A stretch of DNA of 64,000 bases from Cryoendolithus antarcticus (taxonomy: Eukaryota; Ascomycota; Dothideomycetes; Cladosporiales; Cladosporiaceae), in contig NAJO01000039.1 in the NCBI GenBank assembly GCA_002077065.1, positions 124,001 to 188,000 on the forward strand, in the 5' to 3' direction. Shown in pieces: positions 53,985-64,000 of the stretch. Every line of letters starts with the position of its first letter. The first letter of the stretch is position 1. The notes beneath the pieces were generated by a model. The model had not been told where the DNA came from. It ran no database searches and saw only the letters and a list, made by a program, of their open reading frames with translations. The position numbers and the translations under genes were made by a program.

Positions 53985-56029
53985 TCACCTCTCCGACTCC
54001 ATCATCGCCCAAGACTTCCGCTTCCGGCTCTTCCCGAGCATCGCACGCGCGATCCTCGCCTCTGTCTCTGCAGCAAATGCCTCGTCCTCGAGAGCTTTCT
54101 GCTCGGCGAAGGCCTTGACTTGTCTTGCCCGCTGCTCCGCCAGTGCTTCCGCTCTCAGCACTGCAATCTCTTCGTCTTCCACGTCATCGTCCGGTGCCAT
54201 TGGCGATTGGGTATGACAGCGTTTTGGCTGGGGAATTGGTTGCTTGCGAGGCGTGGGGCTTGGCCTCACAGCAGGGGTCCTGGGTTTGGCGACGATGCCG
54301 TAGTCGTCCGAGTCATTTGTATCCTCGTCGTGTAGGTGCGCAGCATTGTCCTGTGGCGTCTGCGCCTGATCACCACTTCGACGGCGGGTGCTCTGCTTCG
54401 GCTTCGGCTTCGATGTAGCAAGTAGCCCAGTGTTGCTTGCTGGAAGGCCTTTCCAACCGTCCTCTTCATCGCTGTAGATGACCGTCTCCCCTCTTGGCGT
54501 CCTCTTTCTCGTGCGACTTGTCCGACGATCACCAGCGACCGCGTTTATCCTGGCCCTCGTCTTCACAGCAGGGCTAGGCGTATCGCTGCCCTCGAACTCC
54601 GAACCCTCTTCCTCCTCCATCTCCTCCTCCTCCTCCCCATCAGCCTCCAATTTCGCGCCGAAAGTACGATTGGCGGTCAGACACGGTGCGCACCGTGCGA
54701 CGCAACTCTTTCCAACCCATTCACGTTCCGCGGCCGAGTAGACGATGCATGGCTCTTCCCAGCCCTCCGCTACCTTGTCAAGGCAACGTTGGCAAGGAGA
54801 GCCAGCGAGCACGCCGAGATCTGTGCTCACCATGCGTGCGATGTGAGTCCACCGCACCTTGACGTGGTCGGACATGGCTTCGTACTCTTCGCGTGAGAGT
54901 TTCCACCACTCAGAAGTCTCTCCTAGGACTCCATGGTAGGGATGCTTGGTATTGGTCGGAGAGGTCAATGTATCCTCTGGAGATAGTGCAGGGGCGATAG
55001 GCGATGTAGGCTGCAATGAGCCATAGCCAGACTCAGATCTAGCTGACCTGGCCTGCGGTGCAGGTCGACGCTGCGCAATGAGTGGTTCTTCGTCGGATGA
55101 TACGGGGTCATTGCGGGGGAGACCAGGGGTGAGCTGCTTCTCACTAGGCACCGGAAGCTGCATTGGCACAACCGGCTCGCTGTCCGAAGCCTCGACGAAG
55201 ATGGAGTGGTTACGGGTAGGCGCAGGCTCCGGCGGCGCAATGGCGGTAGGCGCGCTCACTGAAGATTGCTTCGGCGCCATGGCAGACTGAGGCATCGCTT
55301 TCTCCACGGTCGTGTTCTTCGTAGTTTTCGTGAGGAGCGCAGTTGGACCTAGCATAGGCGCCACTGGCGCCTTCCCCTGAGAGCGAGCAGGCGTAGTCGT
55401 CTTCGCCTTCGCCTTAGCCTGAGCACGCGTCTTCGTTGACTGGCGCTTGGCGAGGTTTCTAAGCTCTGCCTCTGCTTCTGCTTCAGCATCGCTCGATGGA
55501 GGCGTCGATCTCGCATCTCGCGGCCGGCCGAAAAAGCCGATCTCGAAGTCCCGGAAACGATTGGTGGTGGCCGGGCTGGCGGCTTTCGGCTTTCGAGGAG
55601 TGGGTGGTGGCGGGCTATCGGGTCGGGCGGTGGAAGTGCATACCTTGCCTTTGACAAGGCAGTAAGCACAGCCCATGCGCTGGGCATCCTTCCAGACCCT
55701 ACATCTCACACTAGATCCAGTGCAGGCCTTGCATCCATCTGGGACATCGATGCCCGAAGTCGTTTCCATGATGAGCCCGGCATCATGTATACGATAGAGC
55801 TGCTTCACCGCAGCTTGCTGGTCCTCATCAGAGACCAATGGGTTGCCCGCCTGGGCAGCTAGGATCTCCCATTGAGACCGAGAACAGAACCAAAAGTCAT
55901 TGGCCCTGACGGTCTCGGGACGACGTAGGCTATGATATGGGTTAGTGAGTGCAATGGAGTAGTGCGCTTTGTCTGTCGGGATACGTACGCGTCCACGTCA
56001 ATGCCACTCGACTTGCCGTCTGAAGCCAT
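53985..56029 (-). CDS. Cys-cluster tandem family, copy P4 (intact, long form)
   Basis: Two exons (56029-55989 and 55929-53985; GTACGT to CATAG) give 661 residues with no lesion. The N-terminal segment LRRPETVRANDFWFCSRSQW precedes CKACTGSSVRC...CAYCLVKGKVC, again CX2CX6CX10CX2CX6C. A long Ser/Pro/Ala-rich linker follows. About residues 340-410 form a second Cys-rich block (WTHIARMVS, CQRC, C, CVARCAPC). Then come an acidic run, basic Arg/Lys patches and the C-terminal helix EDEEIAVLRAEALAEQRARQ, ending RKRKSWAMMESER. The layout suggests a nuclear zinc-binding, possibly DNA-binding protein, but no named domain is certain. It is probably closest to the ancestral member. Confidence 0.72.
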
Positions 56030-56544
56030 AACCAAGACGGCGATGATATCCAGATGAAGAGTTCACAGCGAGTGCTGCAGATCGAGGTGAGTATATAACC
56101 GCAGACACGATGGTGAGCGATCGGACCCAAGGTGATCGTATACAAGTGATCGAATCAGTGTAACCGACTTCGTCTGATCGACTTGGTGTGACCAAACAGC
56201 AGTGATGAAGGACCGAGATCAAATTCCCCCGTTTGCGCGTCTGTTTACAAGACCCACCGAATCGAACAGGGTTAGCAGGAAGCGACAGTGAGTGAGCGGG
56301 AAGGAGCGAGGGACACTGCCGCGAGAAGTGAATGACTGACAAGTACGGATGAGATGATGATAGTAGCGGTGGCAGTGGGAGGGTCGCGATATATCAATGC
56401 ATTGGAACTGGGTACTCACACAAATCCCAATCATCATATTCAGCATCATCGCCACAAAGCCGCCCCCTCTGCCATTGACCCTCACCCTCCACCAGAGCCT
56501 TTCAGCCTCACCTCTACCCATCCAGACTAACCTAGCCCACCTTT
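56030..56544. other. P4 promoter and iws1 3' flank
   Basis: 515 bases between two minus-strand genes; only short frames. Nothing recognised. Confidence 0.5.
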
Positions 56545-58056
56545 CTACCTACCCGTCCCCCCCTTCCCCTTCGCCCTCGCAGCGACTTTGCGGAAGGCAG
56601 CCTCGCCTACAGCGCCCTGCCTCTTTCCTTGATCGGCAAGCACAGCAGAACTCATATTGCTCGCAGGCATGATGCTGTAGCTTCCCACTGTGCCTTCCAC
56701 ACGAGCGCGGTTCGTAGCGATAGGAGCCGCCAGAGCCTTCTTGCGCTTCTCGGCCATGAGGGTCGCGCGATCGAGGTTTTGGGAGCCGGTGGGGCGTTGG
56801 GAGACGGCGAGAGGGTCGTAGGGGGCTGTTGGGACGGCCTGCACGAGAATGTCAGTACATAGATCGGTGCACGGAATTCGTGAAGATGCAGGGAATCTGC
56901 AACGCAGCAAAGCCATACCTTCGACCGCAAATCCTTCCTCTTCCCCAACACGATCCTCAACCACTCCGCCTCCAGCTTCTCCGCCTGCCGCTTAATCCCC
57001 AACTGCGGCTGCATACTCTTCGTGTAAAACACAATCACCTTCCCCAACCCGCTCGCCACAAGCGCCTCCTTAGTCATACTCAACCCCATCAAAATCGCGA
57101 ACAGCTCCCGCTGGATCTGGTAGTTCGGCAGCGCGGCATCCACATCAGCCGGCTCGAGGTAGAACCTAACGGCCTCGAGGATGTTGACGTCGGGGTCTAT
57201 GATGCTGGAGCGGAGCGTGTTGCGGTTTAGGAGCTCGGTCACTTGGGGCAGGAGCTTGAGTTTGGCGGTGGCGACTTTGCCTTCTTCGCGGGCGCGTTGG
57301 TCGGCTTGGCAGGCTGCTGCCATCAGTTGGCGCATGTTTTCTAGCTCGGCGTCGGCAGCGGCGTCGAGGTCTATTCCCATGCCGCGGCGGCGGGCGGGCT
57401 TGTTGGTGCGGAGGGCGTCATCCATTTTGCGGTCTAGTGCGCGTCGCCGGCCTGTGGATTGTCAGCATTGTTACTCTATTCTGAAGTGCAAGATGAGACT
57501 CACGCTCTTCCGGCGTCAAATCATCCTCATTCTCCGGCTCCCTAATCCGCCTCACCCTCTCCCCGCCTCCATCAGCCTTCCCCTTCCGCCGTCTCTTCCC
57601 CTCCATCTCCGGGCCACCCTCAAAGTCCGGCTCATCCTCACCGTCCTCCCCAGCCCTAACTCGCTTGGGCTTGCGCGCCTTCTCCCTCCGTCCCTCCTTC
57701 TTCTTTTTCCTGCTCTCCCTCTCCTCGCCCTCTGTCCGCTTCCGCTTGTGCACCCCGAGCAATCCCACATTCGACTCGTCTACCGCGACAGGGGCGTCCG
57801 GCACGACAATGTTGGCAGCATCGAAGTTGTCGAATTGGGCTTCATCCAAGTCATCGAGCTCAGACTCGTTGTCAGATGGTGGCGCTTCGTCCTCGTCGAG
57901 ATCCATGTCGGCTGATGGGTTCGCGATGGGAGGTGGAGATGCGTTCTCTTCCTCGATCGAGGGGTCTAGCGGGTCGTTTGGGTCTGCGTTTGCTTGGGGT
58001 CCGGGTGACACATCGAGCGAGGGTACGGCGGAGGTGGACTGTTCGAGATCTTCCAT
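56545..58056 (-). CDS. iws1: Transcription elongation factor Iws1/Spn1
   Basis: Three exons (58056-57504, 57451-56919, 56838-56545) give 459 residues. Iws1 binds Spt6 and RNA polymerase II during elongation. The N-terminal 190 residues are acidic then strongly basic and disordered (DLDEDEAPPSDNESELDDLD, KRKRTEGEERESRKKKK). The central TFIIS-N/LW domain follows: RRRALDRKMDDAL, LKLLPQVTELLNRNTLRSSI, DPDVNILEAVRFYLEP and LVASGLGKVIVFYTKS. The C-terminal segment PTAPYDPLAVSQRPTGSQN is also typical. Introns have clean GT-AG borders and restore the frame exactly. It is divergent from tom5 over 261 bases. Confidence 0.94.
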
Positions 58057-58317
58057 TGTGGATGTGTGGAGAATATCGTGGTAGGGAGTATTATTGTACG
58101 AAGGGTTCACTGTCAATGGCAAAAACATTAATAGTCACAGGTGAAGTCGCGTTCGAGGACTGTACTGCCGTTTAGATCGAAACCCTGACTGCCTCAGGCA
58201 TATCAAAGTGACCGACACCTCCGAGACGATGGCCATGTAACAACAGCACATTCACCAACCCAATCCCAAATCCCGACCATTTGCCCAAACCATCGTTATT
58301 CTCAGAATCCTCTCAAC
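58057..58317. promoter_or_regulatory. Bidirectional promoter iws1 / tom5
   Basis: 261-base divergent spacer. The tom5 side is CA-rich with few G, typical of fungal leaders. No sharp motif identified. Confidence 0.4.
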
Positions 58318-58584
58318 ATGTTCGGCGGCCGTAATTCTCCCTTCCCACATCCCTGTACTTCAACTCAATCACTAACACCCCCCTCCAGCACCCCCTCCCA
58401 CAGCCGCAGAGCTGAAGCAGCAAGAAGCGACCGCCATGCACACAGTCTACAACGCCCTAGCGACCTGCGTCGTGCTGTATCTCTGTACGTCTTCCATTCA
58501 AAGTGAAGCACCGTGAGCAGAGGAGGGAGGCTGACGAAAGGAATAGCGCCGTTTGCGGTGGAGTATGTGTATAAACTTGTATGA
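58318..58584 (+). CDS. tom5: TOM complex subunit Tom5
   Basis: A 48-residue protein in three exons: 58318-58330 (13 nt), 58389-58484 and 58547-58584. Donors are GTAATT and GTACGT, acceptors CTCCAG and AATAG. Tom5 is a small tail-anchored subunit of the outer-membrane translocase that passes precursors to Tom40. The product starts MFGG, has a Pro run, then TAAELKQQEATAMHTV, and ends in one helix with the conserved LSPFAVEYVYKL. Order, length and the SPF motif match fungal Tom5. The first donor (GTAATT) is weaker than usual. Confidence 0.85.
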
Positions 58585-58944
58585 TGGAACACTACCGCAA
58601 TTTGAGTGATAATGGGAAGGAGATGACCAGTGGACGATGAGGAGCGGACGATGAGGAGCGGACGATGAGGAGCGGACGATGAGGAGCGGACGATGAGGAT
58701 CCGATCATTATCATGATGGATGTGTCGCAGAAACGGACGACATGATATGCTGTCGCCCTAAGGTGCACATACACTCAGGCAATATGGCGCTGACCCAGTC
58801 GCGCGGCGGCTCAGCAAAGCCATGGCTGCAGAGACGCAAGACGATAGATGGAGGAGCTGTACAATACATGTACCATAGCGCACTTAACAACACACACCAC
58901 TCGTCTCCGCGTCCATGGTGAGAGCACATTCAGGCAAGGCAAGC
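58585..58944. other. Convergent intergenic with a minisatellite
   Basis: 360 bases between the convergent tom5 and yat2 genes. Apart from the 14-base tandem repeat listed separately, nothing recognisable. Confidence 0.6.
58632..58699. repeat. 14-bp tandem repeat, about 5 copies
   Basis: The unit GGACGATGAGGAGC repeats perfectly four times and then 12 of 14 bases of a fifth copy. It lies 48 bases after the tom5 stop codon, so it is probably within or just past the tom5 3' UTR. The length is not a multiple of three and no coding frame uses it. Confidence 0.95.
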
Positions 58945-61442
58945 CTAATACTCCATCAACCTCAACTTCTTCCCCACCTCCCGTCTCTGCACCACCTTCT
59001 CATTTTGCCTCTCATCATGCGCCTCCTTGGCCTTCAGAGCCTGTAACAGCATTCCAGCGTCGAAAAATCCATCTGCGAAAAGGTCAGTACTCCGGCCCCG
59101 TCCAAACTCCAAATTGACAAGAAGCAACTCACATCCACCCAACTCATCATCGCTAGCCCCCTGACTCTCCTCCTCAGCCTTAGCACCCTCCTGCGCCTCA
59201 ATAACCCGTCCCCGTCGATTCATGCCCTCAGCCTCCCTGGCGCGGGAACTGCCCTTCTCGCCACCCGTGCCACGGCGCTGAACCATGCGGATGAGCTTGC
59301 GGATTTCGAGGAAGTAGCTTTCGATGCCGTCGACGAAGCGTTTTGTTTGTCTGTGTTTGCTGGCAGCGCAGATACTCACACTCCCATCCTTAATGATATA
59401 CCCGATCCCGAAGCCCTCTCCGGACGTAGGACCAAAGCCGAAGTGTCGTAGAGAGGGATTGCCGCAGTTGGAGGTCGAGAGGATGGTGTTGTTTATCCTG
59501 TCCCAGCCGGCGTCGGCGAAGATCGCAGGGAGGGCGTGCTGTTGGTGCTGCTGTTGCTGGCGCGGCGCAGGGGAGTGGGAGAGGGAGGACTCGTCGGAGC
59601 TGAGCATGCTGCTGCGTTTCGGGGAGTCGGTGGTAGTCTCACGCTCGGAGGTGGGGGAGGAGTAGCCGTTTGTGCTTGCACCGTCGGAGCCATTATCGTT
59701 GTCGGCGTCTACCTGCCGCTGCCATAAGCAGGATAGAGCGTAGAGATGCCGATCATGGCCTTGCGCTTTGGCGCACTCTTTCGTGATCGAGGTGTGCTTC
59801 TCGCAGGCTTTCTTCAGGAGCTCGACTTTCTTGGCGGGTGGATTCTCGCCCCAGAAGCAGCGGACGAAATCTGTAGATTCGTGAGTAACGGGGCGAATGG
59901 CTTCTGTGCGGCCATGGTAGTAGATTTTGGTTGCTGCGGGCTCGTAGGTGGACTCCATGCGGCCGTAGAGGCCGTAGTAGGCGGCTTGGAAAGCCATTTG
60001 GACGAACGCGTCGGGCGAGAAGCCGGAGCTCGTCATAAACGTCTTGCCGTAGGCGGCAAATTCGAGCGTTTGGAACTCGTTTTGCTGAATGAGATCGGCG
60101 AGGCGAGTCTCAGCGAAGCGGAGAGCGGTGGTGAGTTCGGGGCCCATGTCCCATTCTAACTTATGCGGTGTAGTGTTCACGTCGCCAAATGACTTTGGAT
60201 CGCGCTTGCTTGGGTCTGGAGAAGATGATGCCCATAGCGAAGGTGCTTGACCATTGATTGTGCGTGCGAAGCGAAGAATCGTGTCAGTGTAGAGATCGGA
60301 GGCGAAGCGGAGAACAGTGTGGCCATCAACACCGGTGTGCTCGAAATTGATACCTGCACTGCCATTCTTGCATACGATGATCTGCAACTTGTCGTACCAT
60401 CTGTTGGTGCATGTTCCCACTTGTACGCCCTTCTGGATCTCGCTCGTACCACAGAGCATGTTCTCGCATAACTGCGGTGTGTTGATCGGCTCCGTGTAGT
60501 CGAGGCAGAGGATGAACAACGCGCTGTCAACAATGTTCAGACAATCGCTGTTGTTGGATCCCTCGTCTTTCCCGAGGACGTCACGCAGGCTTGACCAGAT
60601 CTTGCGATTCTCAGTACTGAGTACTCCAAGAGCGCCTTTCGCGGCTTCGTAGATCGGCGTTTGCTCAGCATCGTTTACAATGACTTGTAAGTTAACACTG
60701 ACGTCCCGCTCTGTCATGATGAGATCGCTGTTGTCGTCAAGGACATCGAACCAGTAGAACTGTCCTCGACACAGAACCACAACATGTTTGCTACCAGGAT
60801 CTTGACCGATCTGACAGCCGTTTTCGGTCGGAATACGAGCTGTGCCGAAGAGGCGCGAGTACTGGTACATGCACAGTGGCTGACCTCTGAGCGTATCAGG
60901 TGGTAGCTCCTCTTTGCGGACAGCGCGGACGAAGGATAATGCGGAGATCACCAAAGAGGCAGCGCGAGTGACTTGATTGTTGCGAGCTGGTGTTGGGTCG
61001 TCTTCGAGCAGGAAGAATGGGTTGAGGTTAAGCACTACGGGGTTGTCGTAGTTTAGGTAGGAGTCGTACCCTGCATGTTATCAGCGGAATGATCCTCAAT
61101 TTTGACCATTTACATACAGAACTGTTCGATGTAGCTGCCCTGCCCCTGCGAGTAGGCCTTCAGCTTAGCTTGAAGATCCGGCCCGGTGGTCTGCAGGAAT
61201 TCGTTGACCGCGCGTTCGCTGTCTGCATGCTCCCGTGCAGTCTGCAGTGGATCAAGAGAGGCAAGATACCTCTTCATTGTTGCTTCCAGATCGGGTATCG
61301 GAAGCTTCGGAAGAGTGTCCTGCGCGGCGAATGTGATGCCTGGTTTCGAATGGTCGTCCTTGGAGCTTGCCAGCGGCTCCTGCTGCTTCGTCCCGAAAGC
61401 CTGCGTCGCATCTTTCGCGTTCTGCATCGATCGTTCCGCCAT
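58945..61442 (-). CDS. yat2: Carnitine acetyltransferase, Yat2/FacC type
   Basis: Three exons (61442-61118, 61070-59133, 59072-58945) give 796 residues. Moves acetyl groups between CoA and carnitine, linking peroxisomal or cytosolic acetyl-CoA to mitochondria during growth on acetate or fatty acids. Landmarks: LPKLPIPDLEATMKRYL, the spliced IEQFWYDSYLNY, NPFFLLEDD, CRGQFYWFDV, the catalytic His in NFEHTGVDGHT, STSNCGNPSLRHFGFGP and the C-terminal LGGYGFFDAG rebuilt across the last intron. A Gln/Ser-rich insert of about 90 residues interrupts the C-terminal domain, as in fungal Yat2. An upstream in-frame ATG at 61529 would add an Arg-rich leader, so location is open. Confidence 0.93.
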
Positions 61443-62725
61443 GATGAGTGAGTCTCTGCGTGGTGGCGTGGTGATGGCGATTTGTCTGTCAAGAGGCTTG
61501 GCTGGGGTGAAGTGCCTGACTGAAGACATAACGCAAGTAAGCATGAGTAGATCTTAGCAATGGAGCGGCGAGATCAGCGTGGCCACAGACAGGCCACGCA
61601 GAGCTGTGCGGAAGAAGTAGTGACAGTCCTGCGAGTAGTAGGCCGGCATGGATGTTGCTACATCGATGAAGTTCACTTAAGGAAAGGTGTGTTGGTGAGG
61701 GAAAGAGGGCATCGAAGACTCGACTGCACTGCCATCAATTTGCACGCAGCGTGGGGAAGTGCAGTGCAGTGCAATGAGATGATGTTTGCACGTGAAGATG
61801 GTCATATGCAGCAGGTCTACCACTGCCGGTCCACCGATGCCGACGTGCGTGAACGAGCCATTTCTAGAAATGTGACAAGCTGAAACATGAGACTGACCTA
61901 GTTCCCCGAGGTCGAGACCTGGATGTGTGGAGGGAGGTCCTCCAGCACGCGCGAAGCTGGAGATCCACACAGGCGTCTGTCGTAATCCAGATGGACGGGC
62001 AAGAGGAAGCACGTTGGTTTGTCGGAAAGGCCCGCAATCGGCTCCGCTGCAATTACTCGCAGGGGTAGCTCGTGGAGCGAGCAAAGTAGAAGTCGATTAG
62101 GGCGCGGCTAAATGGCGGTTGTCTTGCTGCTTTTTAGATGTGAAGATCAGCTGTGCGGGAGCAGTCAGAGTGATGGGAGGTGAGTAGCGCAATTGGTGGG
62201 AATGTAGATGTGGCACTAGATGGGAATGCACAATATCTATCACCGTCCCTACCGACTTCTTTTCAGGCGAGAACGGTAAACTTGCGACCTCGGGCGCTGG
62301 CATCCGAAGACCCAGACCAGGTGATGTCGAGGCATGACGCTCAAGCAGCGTGGGGAGCGGAGGAACGGAACACTTTCTGTGGAGCCGTGGTTCGGGAGCC
62401 GCATTGTGATGATCTCGCTATTGCCAGGCTTGCAAGGCCGATCGGCACAGCCAAGACGAGAGTGGAATCTGGTGTCCTTCATCCTGAATGAGCTGTGATA
62501 GAGGAGTGCAAGCAAGTCAATGATTTTAATGGTGTCGACGAGCAGGCAGGGGGAGAAAGCAGAAGGAACTCATGACGGCCCCCACTTTGTCGACCGCACC
62601 CGAGTCATGCGCGTCAACTTCGCGTTCGACATGTTCCCTCTCAATCATCACAGTGAGAGAGTTCAAAGGCCTCATCTCGAACTTGGCAAGCGACGGCGTC
62701 TCGCGCATGATGCTGCGCTCGCCCA
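61443..62725. promoter_or_regulatory. Long divergent spacer yat2 / rad57
   Basis: 1.28 kb. Holds both promoters. Short frames on both strands lack domains. A small GTGCA repeat (three units) lies at 61757-61771. No clear RNA gene. Confidence 0.45.
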
Positions 62726-64000
62726 ATGACCGGTCTGCTCGCAACTCTCCCAGACTTTGACCTACAGCCGTACTCGCACATCTTGCCATCACTGGAAAGG
62801 GCACTGGTCTCCATCTCAGATCTTCTTACGCTTGAGACCCTCGATGTCGCGAAGCGGGCTCAAGTACCGGCGGGAGAGGTAAGGAAGCTTATCGAAGCTG
62901 TGATTGATGCTCTGAGGGGTGGCTTACAGTCGCCTACTGTGCATGACGGTGCCGGGACTGGTGATACAGTCAAGGCAGAGGAACGGCAAGGCAGTGCGCA
63001 CGGGGCACGGCCATGGATGATCAGCACTCTCGATGAGAGCCTTGACGAAGAATTACACGGCGGTGTTTACGCCGGGTATCTGACCGAGATCACAGGGGAG
63101 AGGTACGTGCAGAATTGCATCTTTGATATTTCATATATTCTAACAACCTTCCAGCGCAGCAGGCAAGACGCAGTTCCTGCTCACTCTCCTGCTCTCCGTC
63201 CAGCTTGAGATCGTCGACGGAAAGCCAAAATCAGCGCTCTACATTTCCACCGAAGCGCCGCTCCAGACCACCCGCCTAACCCAGCTTCTAACCCACCACC
63301 CTCGCCTGGCCAACTTAACAGGCACTGACGCCCCATCACTCTCACGCATCCAAAGCACCCACATCCACGATCTCGAAGCCCAAGAGCACATCCTCCGCTA
63401 CCAAGTCCCCGTTCTAATCACCCGCCACAACGTTGGCCTGGTAGTAGTAGACAGCATAGCGGCCAACTACCGCGCCGAATTCGACAAAGGCAGCGCCGGC
63501 AAAGCCGCCCAGTCCCTGTCAAGACGCAGCGCGCAGATCTCACAGCTCGGCACACTCCTCCGCGGTATAGCGAAAGACTTCAATGTAGCCGTCGTGGTGG
63601 CGAACCAAGTCGCAGACCGTTTCGAGCCAGCCGCACAGATCGTGGCGGTTAGTCAGTCGACGCAAAGATCTCGTCCCGGATCGCCGTTGTCGAATACCAA
63701 TCCTTCGACCGTGCCTTTCAGCTCTGCACAGCCAGCGAACCCATCCACGCAACCACAGTCCACCCTCCTATCGACCACCGACCCCCTAGCTCTCGACCAC
63801 CAGCAGCGCTTCTTCACCGGCTGGGGCGATGATGCCAACACGACGAACATGAAAACGCCCAGCCTCGGGCTGACCTGGACGAATCAGCTTGCCACACGGA
63901 TCGCTCTGCTGCGTGAGCCGGTCTATGAGGAACGGCACTATAAGCCTGGTGAGGACAGGAATGTGTCAGAGTGGCGACGGACGATGAAAGTAGTTTTCAG
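62726..64000 (+). CDS. rad57: RecA-family recombination protein Rad57, 3' end beyond window
   Basis: Exon 1 (62726-63102) and exon 2 (63155 to the edge) give about 407 residues so far. Rad57 pairs with Rad55 to stabilise Rad51 filaments in homologous recombination. A helical N-terminal region leads into TEITGESAAGKTQFLL, whose Walker A GESAAGKT is rebuilt exactly across the intron (GTACGT to TTCCAG). ALYISTEAPLQTTRL, the Walker B GLVVVDSIAANYRAEF, RSAQISQLGTLLRGIA and VVVVANQV follow. A Ser/Thr/Pro-rich insertion (about 300-345) precedes LGLTWTNQLATRIAL, as in fungal Rad57/XRCC3-like proteins. The stop codon is not in the window. Confidence 0.92.

Noticed and set aside
58632..58699. CRISPR-like repeat array
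   Set aside because: Units are contiguous with no spacers, in a eukaryotic genome; it is a simple minisatellite.

Overview
This window comes from a filamentous ascomycete, most likely a Dothideomycete-type Pezizomycotina fungus. Genes sit about every 1.5-2 kb on both strands. Introns are short (mostly about 50-75 nt) with GT-AG borders and CTAAC/CTGAC-like branch sites, and the products are typically fungal (Mcx1, Apc15/Mnd2, Gyp7, Ggc1, Yme2, Cwc21, Tom5, Iws1, Yat2, Rad57, Atg8). I saw no bacterial operons, tRNA or rRNA genes, CRISPR arrays or intact transposons. Exon borders were derived by eye from splice signals and protein continuity.

Left third (1-23 kb): a WW-domain protein cut by the window edge, a six-exon alpha-tubulin, an ER-type membrane protein, a small double-F-box-like protein, the APC/C subunit Apc15/Mnd2, mitochondrial ClpX (Mcx1), glycogen branching enzyme, two orphan proteins, the Rab-GAP Gyp7, an SfnB/DszC-like flavin monooxygenase interrupted by an in-frame TAG, and a convergent pair of membrane proteins of which one is frameshifted.

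Middle (23-42.5 kb): a SPATA20/YyaL-type thioredoxin-fold protein, an FCP1/NIF-type HAD phosphatase, a carboxymuconolactone decarboxylase-like protein, the mitochondrial GTP/GDP carrier Ggc1, a secreted GH43 glycosidase, a broken SLIP-GC/dynamin-like GTPase, a small membrane protein, an M1 aminopeptidase (Ape2 type) and Atg8.

Right third (42.5-64 kb): two tandem families stand out. At 43.5-46.1 kb four head-to-tail paralogs encode a small protein (about 85-105 aa) that I do not recognise. At 50.3-56.0 kb four minus-strand paralogs share an N-terminal Trp-rich segment, a CX2CX6CX10CX2CX6C cluster and a C-terminal EEIxVLRAEA helix. The second family shows graded decay. Several copies, and two genes elsewhere, carry in-frame stops with the reading frame continuing beyond. 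Where a paralog shows the ancestral codon, the changes are C-to-T/G-to-A (TGG to TAG, and a CGA-type codon to TGA), as expected of repeat-induced point mutation. Around the arrays lie housekeeping genes: Cwc21, Yme2, Iws1, Tom5 (a 48-aa gene in three exons), Yat2 and Rad57 (running off the right edge).

Functionally the window is mostly housekeeping: mitochondria (Mcx1, Ggc1, Yme2, Tom5), cell cycle and cytoskeleton (tubulin, Apc15), trafficking and autophagy (Gyp7, Atg8), RNA and transcription (Cwc21, Iws1), DNA repair (Rad57) and carbon storage or acetyl transport (branching enzyme, Yat2). Lineage-specific, decaying genes are interspersed.
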